From positions 71,001-135,000 of the forward strand of contig JACKIG010000012.1 of assembly GCA_020638595.1 (NCBI GenBank): DNA of 64,000 nucleotides, written 5' to 3'. Under the pieces are notes generated by a model. The model searched no databases, had not been told where the DNA came from, and was given only the letters and a program-made list of their open reading frames with translations. The stretch comes from Rhodospirillaceae bacterium (GTDB taxonomy: Bacteria > Pseudomonadota > Alphaproteobacteria > DSM-16000 > Inquilinaceae). Made by a program: the position numbers and the translations under genes. Positions 10,672 to 19,817 of the stretch are shown here, piece by piece. Each line of letters begins with the position of its first letter. The stretch's first letter is position 1.

Positions 10672-11424
10672 ATGAGCGGGTACCTGAACGAGTTCCTCTA
10701 CGGCTACTACCCCTATGTCGCCGTCACCGTGTTTCTGCTGGGCAGCCTGGCCCGCTATGACCTGGCGCCCTACACGTGGAAGACCGGCTCCAGCCAGCTC
10801 TTGCGCCGCGGCCAGCTGCGCCTGGGCAGCAACCTGTTCCATATCGGCATCCTGATCGTCTTCGTCGGCCACCTGGTCGGCCTGCTGACGCCGATCGCGG
10901 TGTTCGATGCGTTCGGCATCGGCCATGGCTTCAAGCAGGTGATGGCCATCGTCGTCGGCGGTGTCGCCGGCCTGATGTGCCTGGCGGGTATCGCCATCCT
11001 GCTGCACCGGCGGTTGACCGACCCACGCATCCGCCGCAACTCCAGCTTTGCCGACAACGCCATCCTGATCCTGCTGGGCGTCCAGCTGCTGTTTGGACTG
11101 CTGACCATCCCGCTCTCGCTGGGCCATCTCGACGGCAGCGAGATGGTGAAGTTCATGGCCTGGGCGCAGAGGATCGTCACCTTCCAGGGCGGGGCCGCTG
11201 CGGCCATCGCCGACGTGTCGTTCGTCTTCAAGATCCACATGTTTCTCGGCCTGACCATCTTCCTGGTCTTCCCCTTCACGCGTCTGGTCCATGTCTGGAG
11301 CGCGCCGGTGCGCTACATCCTCGCCCGCCGCGGCTATCAGATCATGCGCACCGGTGGTGGCGGAGCTGTCGCGGCCCGCGAGACCGCGGCCCGGCTGGCG
11401 GCGCGGCGCCCGGCCTGCGGGTAG
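10672..11424 (+). CDS. narI: Nitrate reductase gamma subunit NarI (cytochrome b)
   Basis: This 250-residue membrane protein takes electrons from quinol through two b haems and delivers them to NarH. Five hydrophobic helices are visible, beginning YYPYVAVTVFLLGSLARYDL. Histidines suited to haem ligation occur in LFHIGILIVFVGHLVGLLTP and in FKIHMFLGLTIFLVFPFTRL with the following VHVWSAP. GAGGAGG ends five bases before the ATG at 10672. It is the only full-length reading frame among the narGHJI genes here, and it sits between frameshifted neighbours, which makes it a useful control for the question of sequence quality. Confidence 0.92.
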   Translation: MSGYLNEFLYGYYPYVAVTVFLLGSLARYDLAPYTWKTGSSQLLRRGQLRLGSNLFHIGILIVFVGHLVGLLTPIAVFDAFGIGHGFKQVMAIVVGGVAGLMCLAGIAILLHRRLTDPRIRRNSSFADNAILILLGVQLLFGLLTIPLSLGHLDGSEMVKFMAWAQRIVTFQGGAAAAIADVSFVFKIHMFLGLTIFLVFPFTRLVHVWSAPVRYILARRGYQIMRTGGGGAVAARETAARLAARRPACG

Positions 11425-11428
11425 CGCG

Positions 11429-12237
11429 ATGATGCCCGCAACCGGTCCCGAAACGCCCGCCGGGATCACCGTAGGAACAGCACGGCGATCCCGGCTGCGG
11501 CGATCGCCACGGAAGCGCAGAACCACCCCGCCGCGACCCCGCAGGAGGCTTGGCGGCTGGCCGCCCGCGCCTGGCGATCCGTGAGCTCATGGTGCAGGAA
11601 GCCCGCCGCATGGGTTTGACGGCGGCGCCGGAGGCCAGCGGCCGACGGCCGCCGCGAGCCGAAGAGGAGCATTGATCCGCCAACTGGTCGCCGGTGAGGT
11701 CACGGTGCCGCAATGATGAGGTCACGATGCCGGCGCTACTACGACAACAACGGCCGGTTCCGACCCGGACCTGTTCGGGGCGGCGCACGTCCTTCTCGCC
11801 GCCTCGCCGCAGGACCAGCCCGCCTACCGGGAGCCGCGCAGCAGGCGGATCGCTGATCGCCATCCTGCAGACGCGCCCGCGGTTGTTCGATGAACTGGCG
11901 CGAGAGGCATTCCGCCTGCGTCAAGGCCAATGGCGGCGGCTGGGGCAAGTGACCCGCGGCCAGACGGTGGAAGGAAGTTCAGACCTTCCTCTTCAACCTC
12001 GAGGAAGCCAGCTCTGCCCCGTGCCGGTGAAGACGCTACGGCGTTCACATCCTCCGGCTCGACCGGCGCTTGCCAGGGGCGGACCCTGCCGTTCGACGCG
12101 GTCGCAGGCCGCATCGCCGACTACCTGCACGGTGCAGCCTGGAGGCGAGGCGTGGCACGGTATATTCAGGTGCTGGCCGGCCGGGCGGACCTGCGCGGGC
12201 GTCGATCTGGCCGGGGCGGAGGTGCCGCTCGTTCAAT
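11429..12237 (+). pseudogene. Parvulin-type peptidylprolyl isomerase of the nar operon, frameshifted
   Basis: Pieces of a PpiC/NifM-like isomerase of the kind often found after narI can be joined across frames: PQEAWRLAARA and IRELMVQEARRMGLTAAPEA (about 11540-11640), CRRYYDNNGRF and DLFGAAHVLLAASPQDQPAY (about 11730-11825), GQVTRGQTV and FQTFLFNLEEA (about 11945-12010), and PFDAVAGRIADYLHGA then ARYIQVLAGRADL (about 12090-12190). The parvulin signature G-x-VTRGQTV-x-EF is clear. It probably assists folding or export of nitrate reductase parts; that role is inferred from context. Start is taken as the ATG just after the narI stop. Ends are approximate. Confidence 0.7.
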
Positions 12238-12270
12238 GCCGGGAAGTGGGCCACAGGAGAGGTCGAAGCC

Positions 12271-12843
12271 ATGTCGACGATCGCCCCGCCGCGCCGGCGA
12301 AGAGCTGCCCGCCGAGCTGCTGCTGCAGCCGCTGGATTTCCTGGCGGCCGACCATTCCCCTCCAGCGCATGGTCTGCGACATGGCCGAGCTGGCGAACGG
12401 CGGCTGGATGCCGGCCTGGCCGCCGAGATCCTGGACTATCTGAAGGTGCGGATGGCGGCCCATGTCCTGGATGAAAGGCGCGACCTGTTCTGTGCTGCCG
12501 CCGTCGCTGCCTGCGGACGACGAGATCGATGCGATCCTGGCGCTGCTGGCGGGCGAGCACACGGCCGACGAGCGCCAGGCGGACATCGTCACCGGCCTGG
12601 AAGGGCTGATCGCCGGCAGGGTGGCCGCGGACAGCGACCGGGGGGGAACAGGCGCTGATCGACTATGCCGCCGGCAGCGCCGTCGCAGCGCTGGAGAACA
12701 GCTCGTCCTGCCCATGGCGCGTGTGCGCCTGACCGCCAGGGACCTGCAGGGCATGGCCAAAGCGGATGGCAGCGCGCCGGGGTGTCACACTTCCGTCAAA
12801 CCGCTGCGGTAGCGCCTGCCTGGACATTCGGCCGCGGCCATGA
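12271..12843 (+). pseudogene. Hemerythrin-like (HHE domain) protein of the nar operon, frameshifted
   Basis: AGGAGAGG precedes ATG 12271. Joined frames give PLDFLAADH, then QRMVCDMAE and LANGGWMPA, LAAEILDYLKVRMAAHVLDE, DDEIDAILALLAGEHTADER and ENSLVLPMARVRLTARDLQG. The spaced histidines and glutamates fit a four-helix HHE cation-binding domain that would hold a di-iron site. Such proteins accompany nitrate respiration operons, perhaps for iron-sulfur repair or nitric oxide handling; this is family knowledge, not shown here. The likely stop TGA 12841-12843 overlaps the next ATG as ATGA. Confidence 0.65.
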
Positions 12844-14172
12844 AGGTCCGCTGGTCCAGGGGTCACTCCCCGTGCCATGTTCGGCCGCAGGCCCCGCCCG
12901 CCCTGGGGCGGCCGGCCGAGCAGGGACGACGGTCGTGCTGCGATAGCCGCATGGTCGTGGTGGCGCTTCTTCTGACAGGCCCGATGCGGGCAGCAGGCGC
13001 AGGACGAAATGGCACTGGCGGCACCGCCGACGGGCCACCTGCGCCGCGCAAATGTCTATCAGCGGCGCGTCTATCGGAGCTGGACGGCCCGGACTGGATG
13101 GGGCCGGGGCCGCTGGGGCCGCCCTATACCGCCCAGGACTTCGCGGACCTTCGCCGTCTTGGGGCCAATGTCGTGGTGCTGTCCCACCGGCCCCGTTCCC
13201 GAAGCCCCGCCCTATCGGCCCGATCCGGACGTCGTCGCCAATCTCGACCGGCTGGTGGGGCTGGCCGCCGCAACCGACCTGTTCGTGGTCATCGCCGTGC
13301 GCACCGGCCCCAGGCGCAGCGAGTTCACCTTCTTCCATGGCGAGGAAGGCACGTGGTTCGACGCCGGCTATATCAACGAAGACGGTTTGGAGCGACCGTG
13401 CGGCCCAGGACGGCTGGGGTCGCCGATGGCCCGGTACCTGGCGGACCGCTATCGCGATCTCCCGGCAGTTGTCGGCTATGACCTGATGGTCAGAGCCGAA
13501 CAATGCCACCGTCTTCGACAGTACGACCCGCGGCGTTCTATGCCGCGCATAGCCAGCAACCTTGCCGACTGGAACACGCTGTTCCCGCGCGATCCGGCCA
13601 TCGCGCCGCCGACCGGATGCCACCCCGATCCTGCTGGGCCCGATGGGCCATGCGGCCCATCGCCTGCGTTGCCCTGGCTGGCCGATCCGGGCGACGACCG
13701 CGTGGTCATCGGCGTGCACCAGTACGATCCCTTGACTTCACCCACATGGACCCCGGCAGGGGCCCGCTATCCGGGACAGGCAGTTTCGATTGGGACAGTG
13801 TCGCCGATCCGTTCGATCGTGCGTCCGTGCAGCGCCTGCTGGATCCGCTGGACACCGCGCGGCAGGCGTTCGCGTGACGCGGAATTCGGTGCGGCGCGGT
13901 GGGCACCGGGGGCGAGCAGGTTCCTCGACGACGAGATGACGGCGTTCCGGGCGCTCGGCGTCAACCGCCCATGATCTGGATGTGGCATCCGCGCTTCCAG
14001 AGCGCTTCGGTGACGCAGCACAGTTCGACTTCCGGCTGGGGAGGACCGGGGACGACCAGGTCAGCGATGCCCAATGCGCTGAGCGATGTCCTGGCTGCCC
14101 ATTGGCGTCGAAACACCATCACGCCGTCGACACCGGCTTCGCCCCGGCAAACCGACGCCGAGCCAGCGGTGA
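12840..14172 (+). pseudogene. Cellulase-like (GH5-type) glycoside hydrolase, secreted, frameshifted
   Basis: After a signal-like stretch (MVVVALLLTGPMRAAGA, about 12950) the joined frames read as a TIM-barrel glycosidase: RELDGPDWMGPGPLGPPYT-like entry, FADLRRLGANVVVLSHPGPF in two frames, VANLDRLVGLAAATDLFVVI (about 13230), RYLADRYRDLPAVVGYDLMV then EPN (about 13435-13500), and FRALGVN with IWMWHPRF near 13950-14000. The EPN after the fourth strand resembles the acid/base glutamate motif of family 5. Its place as last gene of a nitrate reductase operon is unusual. The 3' end is uncertain because of indels; function is inferred from fold-level similarity only. Confidence 0.55.
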
Positions 14173-14241
14173 CGGTCCAGGCGGCCGGTTCGGCAGCCAG
14201 CCGCTCCGCGATGCTCGTTCGAATACGAAGAGCGATCGGGC

Positions 14242-14255
14242 TTGATAAATATCAA
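14242..14255. promoter_or_regulatory. Perfect FNR/DNR box upstream of the narK fusion
   Basis: TTGATAAATATCAA is an exact TTGAT-N4-ATCAA palindrome. It lies in the 423-bp AT-richer region 14173-14595, which has no convincing gene, about 340 bp before the narK fusion start. Its left half and spacer (TTGATAAAT) are identical to the box at 2846, so the Crp/Fnr-type protein encoded at 2075-2773 is the natural candidate regulator. The distance to the start codon implies a long leader or a promoter some way downstream of the box. Confidence 0.8.
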
Positions 14256-14393
14256 GTGGCGGTAACGGGTTTGCGACAGCCAAGAAAAAATCGATCAATC
14301 GATAATCTTTGATCTTCGTGCCGTTTGATTATTTTGCGGCCGCAGACTTGATGTCAGGTTCGCCTGAGATTTACTGAATGAACGCACAGCTGC

Positions 14394-14422
14394 GCCAAGT
14401 CTGCATGGTAAGCAGTCTTGGC
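14394..14422. promoter_or_regulatory. Stem-loop in the leader region of the narK fusion
   Basis: GCCAAGTCTGC (14394-14404) and GCAGTCTTGGC (14412-14422) form an 11-bp stem with one mismatch and a 7-base loop. It lies between the FNR-type box and the narK start. It could be an operator, an mRNA leader hairpin or the end of the upstream transcript; no T-tract follows directly, so a simple intrinsic terminator is unlikely. Confidence 0.45.
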
Positions 14423-14595
14423 GTATTTACCTCCGCTTCATCCAGCGCGCGATGACCTGCCGTTCTGCAAACACTCTCCCGACCTTCGGTTCGCCCGCTG
14501 CGGTGTGCAGCCAGTGCTGCAGTCGTGCCGAATGGCCCAGGGAGGCGTTGCCTGACGTGTCTACGCAGTTGCTGTCGACACCTTCAAGAAAGGAC

Positions 14596-17283
14596 ATGAC
14601 GAACATGGCCTCGAGCAGCAGCATCTCCGTCCTGACGATGAATACCAGCCTTCACGGTCAATTTCGCCGTCTGGACGATGTTCTCAGTCATCGGTCTGCG
14701 CATCAAGGAGCAGCTGGGCCTGAACAGGACCGAATTCAGCCTCCTGGTGGCGACGCCCATCCTCACGGGGTCGCTGACACGCCTGCCGCTTCAGCGTGCT
14801 GACGGACCGCTTCGGGGCGCATCGTCTTCTTCATCAAATGCTGCTGGTGGCCATCCCGACCTATGGCCTGGCATTCGCCGACCAGTATTGGCGGTACCTG
14901 CTGATCGGCCTGTGCGTTGGCTTGGCCGGCGGATCCTTCGCCATCGGCATCGCCTATACCTCCCTGGTTCCCGAAAAGAGCGGCGGGGCACGGCGATGGG
15001 CATCTTCGGCGCAGGCAATGCCGGGGCCGCCGTCATAACCTGGTCGCACCGCTGATCGTCGTTGGCCTGGGGTGGCGGTGGGTTCCGCAGATCTATTCCA
15101 TCGCCATGCTGGTGTGGCGGTCCTGATCAGTTCACCTATCCCGATCCGAAGCTGGAAGAGCGCCGGCGCACCAAGAAGCACCTGACGCTCGCCGAACAGC
15201 TGGCCCCACTGACCGAAGCCCGCGTCTGGCGCTTCGGTCTGGCCTACTACTTCGTCTTCGGCGGCTTCGTGGCGCTCGCCCTGTGGCTGCCGCGCTACTA
15301 CGTGGCCGAATACGGGCTGGAGCTGCAGACGGCCGCCTTCATCACCATGTTCTTCACCCTGCCGTCGGGCGTCATCCGGGCGCTGGGCGGCTTCCTTTCG
15401 GACAAATGGGGCGGCAGCACGGTCACCTGGCTGGTCTTCTGGGTCTCCCTCCTCAGCCTGTTCGTCCTCTGCTATCCGTCGACGACCTTCATCGTCCACG
15501 GCGTCGACGGCGATATGACCTTCGATATCGGCGTCGGCATCGTCCTCTTCACCGTGCTGATCTTCATCGTCGGCATCGCCCAGGGCATCGGCAAGGCCAG
15601 CGTCTATCGCAGCCTCGCCGACCACTATCCGACCAACATGGGCTCGGTCGGCGGCCTGGTCGGCGTCATCGGCGGCCTCGGCGGCTTCAGCCTGCCCATC
15701 GTCTTCGGTGTCGCCGTCGATGCCACCGGCGTGCGCAGCAGCACCTTCATGCTGATGTTTGCCGTGCTGGTCGGCGTGATGATCTGGACCTGGCTGGCCG
15801 CCCGCAGCGAGCGCGAGAGCATCCTGGAACAGCAGCCGGATTTGCGCGACCAGCTGGTGCGCGAGAACCTGCTGGAAGCCCGTCCGTCGAAGCGCCGCTG
15901 GCTGGTCGACTGGCGGCCGGAGGATGCGGCCTTCTGGAAGGACAGGGGCCGCGCCGTCGCGCTGCGCAACCTGATCCTGTCCATGCCGCCCCTGTTCCTG
16001 TCGTTTGCGGTGTGGACGGTATGGAGCGTCGTGGTCGTCGAGCTGCCGCGCATCGGCTTCCAGTTCACCACCGGCCAGCTGTTCTGGCTGGCGGCGGCGC
16101 CGGGTCTGTCGGGGGCGATCCTGCGCCTGGCCTATTCCTTCGTCGTGCCGATCTTCGGCGGGCGCAACTGGACGGTGTTCAGCACCGCCTCGCTGCTGCT
16201 GCCGACCCTGTGGATGGCTGTGGCGGTGCAGGACCCGACCACGCGCTATCCGGTGTTCGTCGCCATCGCCCTGCTCTGCGGCCTCGGCGGCGGCAACTTC
16301 TCCTCCAGCATGGCCAATATCAGCTTCTTCTACCCCAAGCGGGTGCAGGGTACGGCGCTGGGCTGGAGTTACTCGCGTCGGCAACCTGGGTGTCGGCGTC
16401 ATGCAGGCGGTGGTGCCGCTCATCATCTACGGCGGCGCGCTGGCCATCCTCGGCGGCCAGTCGCAGCACCTGGTCGCAGGCGAGACGGTCACGGAGATGT
16501 GGCTGCAGAATGCGGGCTACATCTGGGTGCCGTTCATTCTGCTGGCGACGATCGCGGCGGCCGTCGGCCAGAGCAACATCCATGGCGCCAAGGCCACGTT
16601 CCGTGAACAGACCACCGGCATCTTCAAGCGCGGGCATGCCTGGCTGTTGGCGCTGCTCTATACCAGTACCTTCGGGTCGTTCATCAGCTTCGCCGCGCCT
16701 TCCCGACGCTGTTGTCCACCGGTTCCAGCCAGCGGCCTGGCGCAATGGGCCTTCGCCGGTCCGCTGCTGGGCGCGCTGGTCCGGCCCCTGGGCGGCTGGC
16801 TGGCAGACAAGCTGGGCGGGTCCAAGGTGACGTTCTGGAACTTCGCGGTCATGCTGCTGGCAGCGGTGGGGCGCTGGTCTGCTACCGTCGGCGGCGGGGG
16901 AGGGCCAGGCGGCGCTGTTCTACGTGTCGTTCCTGCTGCTGTTCGCCACCGCCGGCATCGGCAACGGATCGGTCTTCGTCATCGTGCCGCACGTGTTCCG
17001 CACGCTGCATCGGCGCGGTATCGAGGCCAGGACGAGGCAGCGCAGGCCGAAGCCATCTCCGACGGCGATATCGAGGCGTCGGTCGCCCTCCTTCACCGCC
17101 GGCATCGCCGCGCTGGGCCTGTTCTTCATCCAGCGATGGTGGCCGTGTCGATCCGTCACTGGCCTGCCCGGCGCTGCCCTGACGGCATTCCCATCTTCTA
17201 TGCCCGTCTGCCTGGCCGTCACCTGGTTCTGGTACCTGCGCGCCGGCTCCGGCCTGCGCCGGGCCTGGAACGAGATTGCCTAG
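14596..17283 (+). pseudogene. narK: NarK-NarK fusion nitrate/nitrite transporter, frameshifted at both ends
   Basis: Two complete MFS transporters are joined in one gene of about 895 codons. The first domain starts near 14596 (NFAVW and FSVIGLRIKEQLGLN in shifted frames). The frame 15062-16370 is clean and holds the rest of domain one (FFTLPSGVIRALGGFLSDKW), a linker (LVDWRPEDAAFWKDRGRAVA) and the start of domain two (GGRNWTVFSTASLLLPTLWM). Indels recur near 16365, 16700, 16890 and 17030; the tail AGSGLRRAWNEIA ends at TAG 17281-17283. Fused NarK1-NarK2 proteins that combine nitrate/proton symport with nitrate/nitrite exchange are known from denitrifiers. AGAAAGGA precedes the ATG. Confidence 0.8.
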
Positions 17284-17428
17284 CCCCACTGACGGCAAGC
17301 CCAAGGGGGGCAGGGGCGGCGTCTTCGGCGCCGCCCTGTGTGCGTGCGCAGTGGGGGTGGGGGGCGTCGCGGGCTGCATCCCTGCCGCTGCGTGGCATGA
17401 TGGCGCGTCACCAGCCTGCGCGGGTTCC

Positions 17429-18925
17429 ATGCCACCGTCGGAAGTCCTCTGGTTCGCCCTGTCGGCACTGGCTGCCGTTGCCGTCTTCACGGCCACGGGC
17501 ATCTACACCGTCCGCATGACCCTGGCGCTGGAGGGACACTACGAGTTCAAGGGCGACAGCCTGACCAAGCGGTCCCGTCTGGCCGGTTTCACGCGCGTGA
17601 TCCTGTGGGCCATCGCGGTCGCACTGGCGTGGAGCTTCTTCATCGACTGGTTCTGGTTCGAGAACGTGCACTTCGCCACCGCCGCCCTGGTGGCGCGGTT
17701 GCAATGGGTGCTGCATATCCTTGCCGAGTTGAGCGACAGGTGGCCCAGCAGACTCAGCGCGCGACGGACCGCCCCCATGCCGCCGGACCTGCCGCAGCAG
17801 GGGCCGTGGGGGTGGCGCGTCCTGCACCCCCTGCGCGCACGCCAAGAGCAACGCGAACAGGCGGAGGACCGGCGCCGGTCGCAGCGCAGCTTCCCCTGCG
17901 CCAGCTGCGGTGCGGACCTGCGGTTCGACCCGGGGCGGGGCTCGCTGCACTGTGCCCATTGCGACAGCGAAACACCCGTTCCCGATGTCGACGATGCCGC
18001 CGCGCAGGTGGAAAACCCCTATGTCGCCCATCTGCACGCCGACACGGGCGCGCTGGCGGAGGAGGAGGCGCAGTCGCTGAACTGCGACGGCTGCGGCGCC
18101 AGCGTGGAATTCCATCCCGACGAGCATGCCCGCATCTGCCCGTTCTGCGATTCGGCGATCGTCGGCGACGTCCGCTTGCAGCGCCGCATCGTCCCGCAGG
18201 CGGTGCTGCCGTTTTCCATCCCCCGCGCGGGCGCACACGACGCCATGCGGGACTGGCTGACCTCGCGCTGGTTCGCCCCCAACGACATCGCCAGGGATGC
18301 CAAGACCGACCATTTCCACGGCATCTATGTGCCGTTCTGGACCTATGACGCGGACACCGTGACGGACTATGTCGGCCAGCGCGGCACCCGCGTCGGCTCC
18401 GGCAAGAACCGCCGCACCGTCTGGCGGACCGTGCGCGGCACGGTCACGGGTCCGTTCGATGACGTGCTGGTGTCCGGCTCGCGCTCCGTTTCCGCGGAGT
18501 TCAAGGACGCGCTGGCGCCCTGGCCGCTGAGCGAGCTGGAGACCTACCAGACCGAGTTCCTGGCCGGCTTCCGGGCAGAGAACCACACCGTCGGCCTTCA
18601 GGACGGCTTCGCGCGGGCGGACGTCTACATGAAGGCGGTGATCGCCGACTGGATCCGCAAGGATATCGGCGGCCATCGCCAGCGCATCACGTCCAGCCAG
18701 ACCCGATACGACCGGCAGACCTTCAAGCATTTCCTGGCACCGGTGTGGATCACCCATTACCGGTTCGAAGGCAAGACCTACCGGCTGTCCGTCAATGGCC
18801 GAACGGGCCAGGTCTACGGGCACCGTCCGTTTTCGATCGTCAAGCTTCTGGGGGCGACCGTCCTGCTCATGCTGGCGCTCGGCGTTGCCGGTTTCGCCAT
18901 GTCCTCCGTTCCCTGGGTGGGATAG
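17429..18925 (+). CDS. Zinc-ribbon (TFIIB/primosomal N'-type) protein with N-terminal membrane segment
   Basis: From about 17777 the product matches the alphaproteobacterial family annotated as TFIIB-type zinc ribbon or primosomal protein N'-like: a first ribbon CASCGADLRF with CAHCDS, a second CDGCGASVEF with CPFCDS, the HGIYVPFWTYDADT block, VLVSGSRSV, and a C-terminal helix (GATVLLMLALGVAGFAM). The same frame continues upstream without a stop and encodes two or three membrane helices (LWFALSALAAVAVFTATGIY; ILWAIAVALAWSFFIDWFWF). Homologues known to me begin near the ATG at 17777, so the upstream part may be a separate small membrane protein fused by a lost stop. The ATG at 17777 has no ribosome site, which favours the longer form. 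Function unknown. Confidence 0.7.
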   Translation: MPPSEVLWFALSALAAVAVFTATGIYTVRMTLALEGHYEFKGDSLTKRSRLAGFTRVILWAIAVALAWSFFIDWFWFENVHFATAALVARLQWVLHILAELSDRWPSRLSARRTAPMPPDLPQQGPWGWRVLHPLRARQEQREQAEDRRRSQRSFPCASCGADLRFDPGRGSLHCAHCDSETPVPDVDDAAAQVENPYVAHLHADTGALAEEEAQSLNCDGCGASVEFHPDEHARICPFCDSAIVGDVRLQRRIVPQAVLPFSIPRAGAHDAMRDWLTSRWFAPNDIARDAKTDHFHGIYVPFWTYDADTVTDYVGQRGTRVGSGKNRRTVWRTVRGTVTGPFDDVLVSGSRSVSAEFKDALAPWPLSELETYQTEFLAGFRAENHTVGLQDGFARADVYMKAVIADWIRKDIGGHRQRITSSQTRYDRQTFKHFLAPVWITHYRFEGKTYRLSVNGRTGQVYGHRPFSIVKLLGATVLLMLALGVAGFAMSSVPWVG

Positions 18926-18937
18926 ACCCGGGATGCC

Positions 18938-18955
18938 CGCCGGTCCCCCCCGGCG
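18938..18955. terminator. GC hairpin between convergent genes
   Basis: CGCCGG and CCGGCG form a 6-bp stem with a cytosine-rich 6-base loop between two genes that face each other (stops at 18925 and 18964). No U-tract follows on either strand, so it is at best a weak or factor-assisted bidirectional stop. Confidence 0.35.
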
Positions 18956-18963
18956 CGCGCCCG

Positions 18964-19626
18964 TCAGGCCGCGCTCTGGTCGCGGTCCTCCAGCGCCGAC
19001 AGCAGAAACAGGAAGTGTTCCCCCTGGATCTTGATATGGGCCTTCATCGCGCGCTCCGCCCGGGGGGCATCGGCGGTACAGATCGCCTCGACGATTTCAC
19101 GGTGCTCCGCCATGGACTGCTCCATCCGCCCCTTGACCCGAAGCTGAAGCCGCCGGAACGGTTTCAGCCGGTTCTGCAGCGCCAGGGCCTGTGCCTCCAG
19201 GAATCCGTTGCCGCTGACCCGGTACAGGACGGCGTGGAAGGTCTCGTTGGCCAGGTAATAGGCGTCCTCGCCGCTGTGCGCCGCGATTTCGCAGTCGGCA
19301 AGGCTCGCCTTGAGCTGGGTTTCCTGGTCGCGCGTGAGGCGTCTTGAGCCCAGGCGGACGCAGATGGCCTCCAGCTCCGCCATCACCTCGAACATCTCCA
19401 GCAGGTCGCTGGCACTGACCGCCTTCACGAACGCCCCCCGCCGGGGCTTCAGCTCGATCAGGCCGGAGCTTTCGAGCCCCAGCAGGGCCTCGCGGATCGG
19501 CGTGCGCGAGACCTGGAACCGCTTGGCCAGGGAGACCTCGTCCAGTCGCTCGCCGGGGCGATGGCGCCCGGCGATGATTTCCTGTTCCAGTATTTCCCGC
19601 AGTCTGGAGGCGGCACGGTCCGCCAT
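18964..19626 (-). CDS. GntR family regulator, FadR (FCD) subfamily
   Basis: This is a 220-residue one-component regulator. The winged helix covers residues 1-70 (RFQVSRTPIREALLGLESSG is the recognition region) and the FCD ligand-binding domain fills the rest (ELEAICVRLGSR, then ETFHAVLYRVSGNGFL and EHREIVEAI), where metal-binding Asp/His residues usually sit. The start at 19626 has AGGAGAG eight bases upstream; an earlier in-frame ATG at 19731 would run through the operator region and was not chosen. It diverges from the TRAP transporter genes and probably represses them, with the transported acid as effector. Confidence 0.88.
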   Translation of the reverse strand: MADRAASRLREILEQEIIAGRHRPGERLDEVSLAKRFQVSRTPIREALLGLESSGLIELKPRRGAFVKAVSASDLLEMFEVMAELEAICVRLGSRRLTRDQETQLKASLADCEIAAHSGEDAYYLANETFHAVLYRVSGNGFLEAQALALQNRLKPFRRLQLRVKGRMEQSMAEHREIVEAICTADAPRAERAMKAHIKIQGEHFLFLLSALEDRDQSAA

Positions 19627-19682
19627 CGCACACTCTCCTGAACACACCGCGTGAGCGGTCGCGAGTATACACATCCGGTCAG

Positions 19683-19694
19683 ATTGTATACAAT
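19683..19694. promoter_or_regulatory. ATTGTATACAAT operator between GntR regulator and TRAP operon
   Basis: The perfect 12-bp palindrome ATTGTATACAAT fits the TTGTATACAA type of site bound by FadR/FCD regulators. A second GTATAC core lies at 19665-19670, 21 bp centre to centre. Both lie in the 191-bp divergent region between the regulator (start 19626) and the solute-binding gene (start 19818), so one bound dimer pair could control both directions. Confidence 0.65.
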
Positions 19695-19817
19695 CCGATT
19701 GACATGGCACTGGTGGACCGTATGGTTGCATCGGATGCTTGAAGAAGGCCGGTCCACAGGCCCGTCAATCCATGCCGCTGCTGTGCCCGTCGGCGGCCAA
19801 CATCTCGGGAGGAAGGC

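Noticed and set aside
3820..14172. Programmed frameshifting as the explanation for the broken nar genes
   Set aside because: There are far too many shifts, at non-slippery sites and in both directions, for recoding to be credible.
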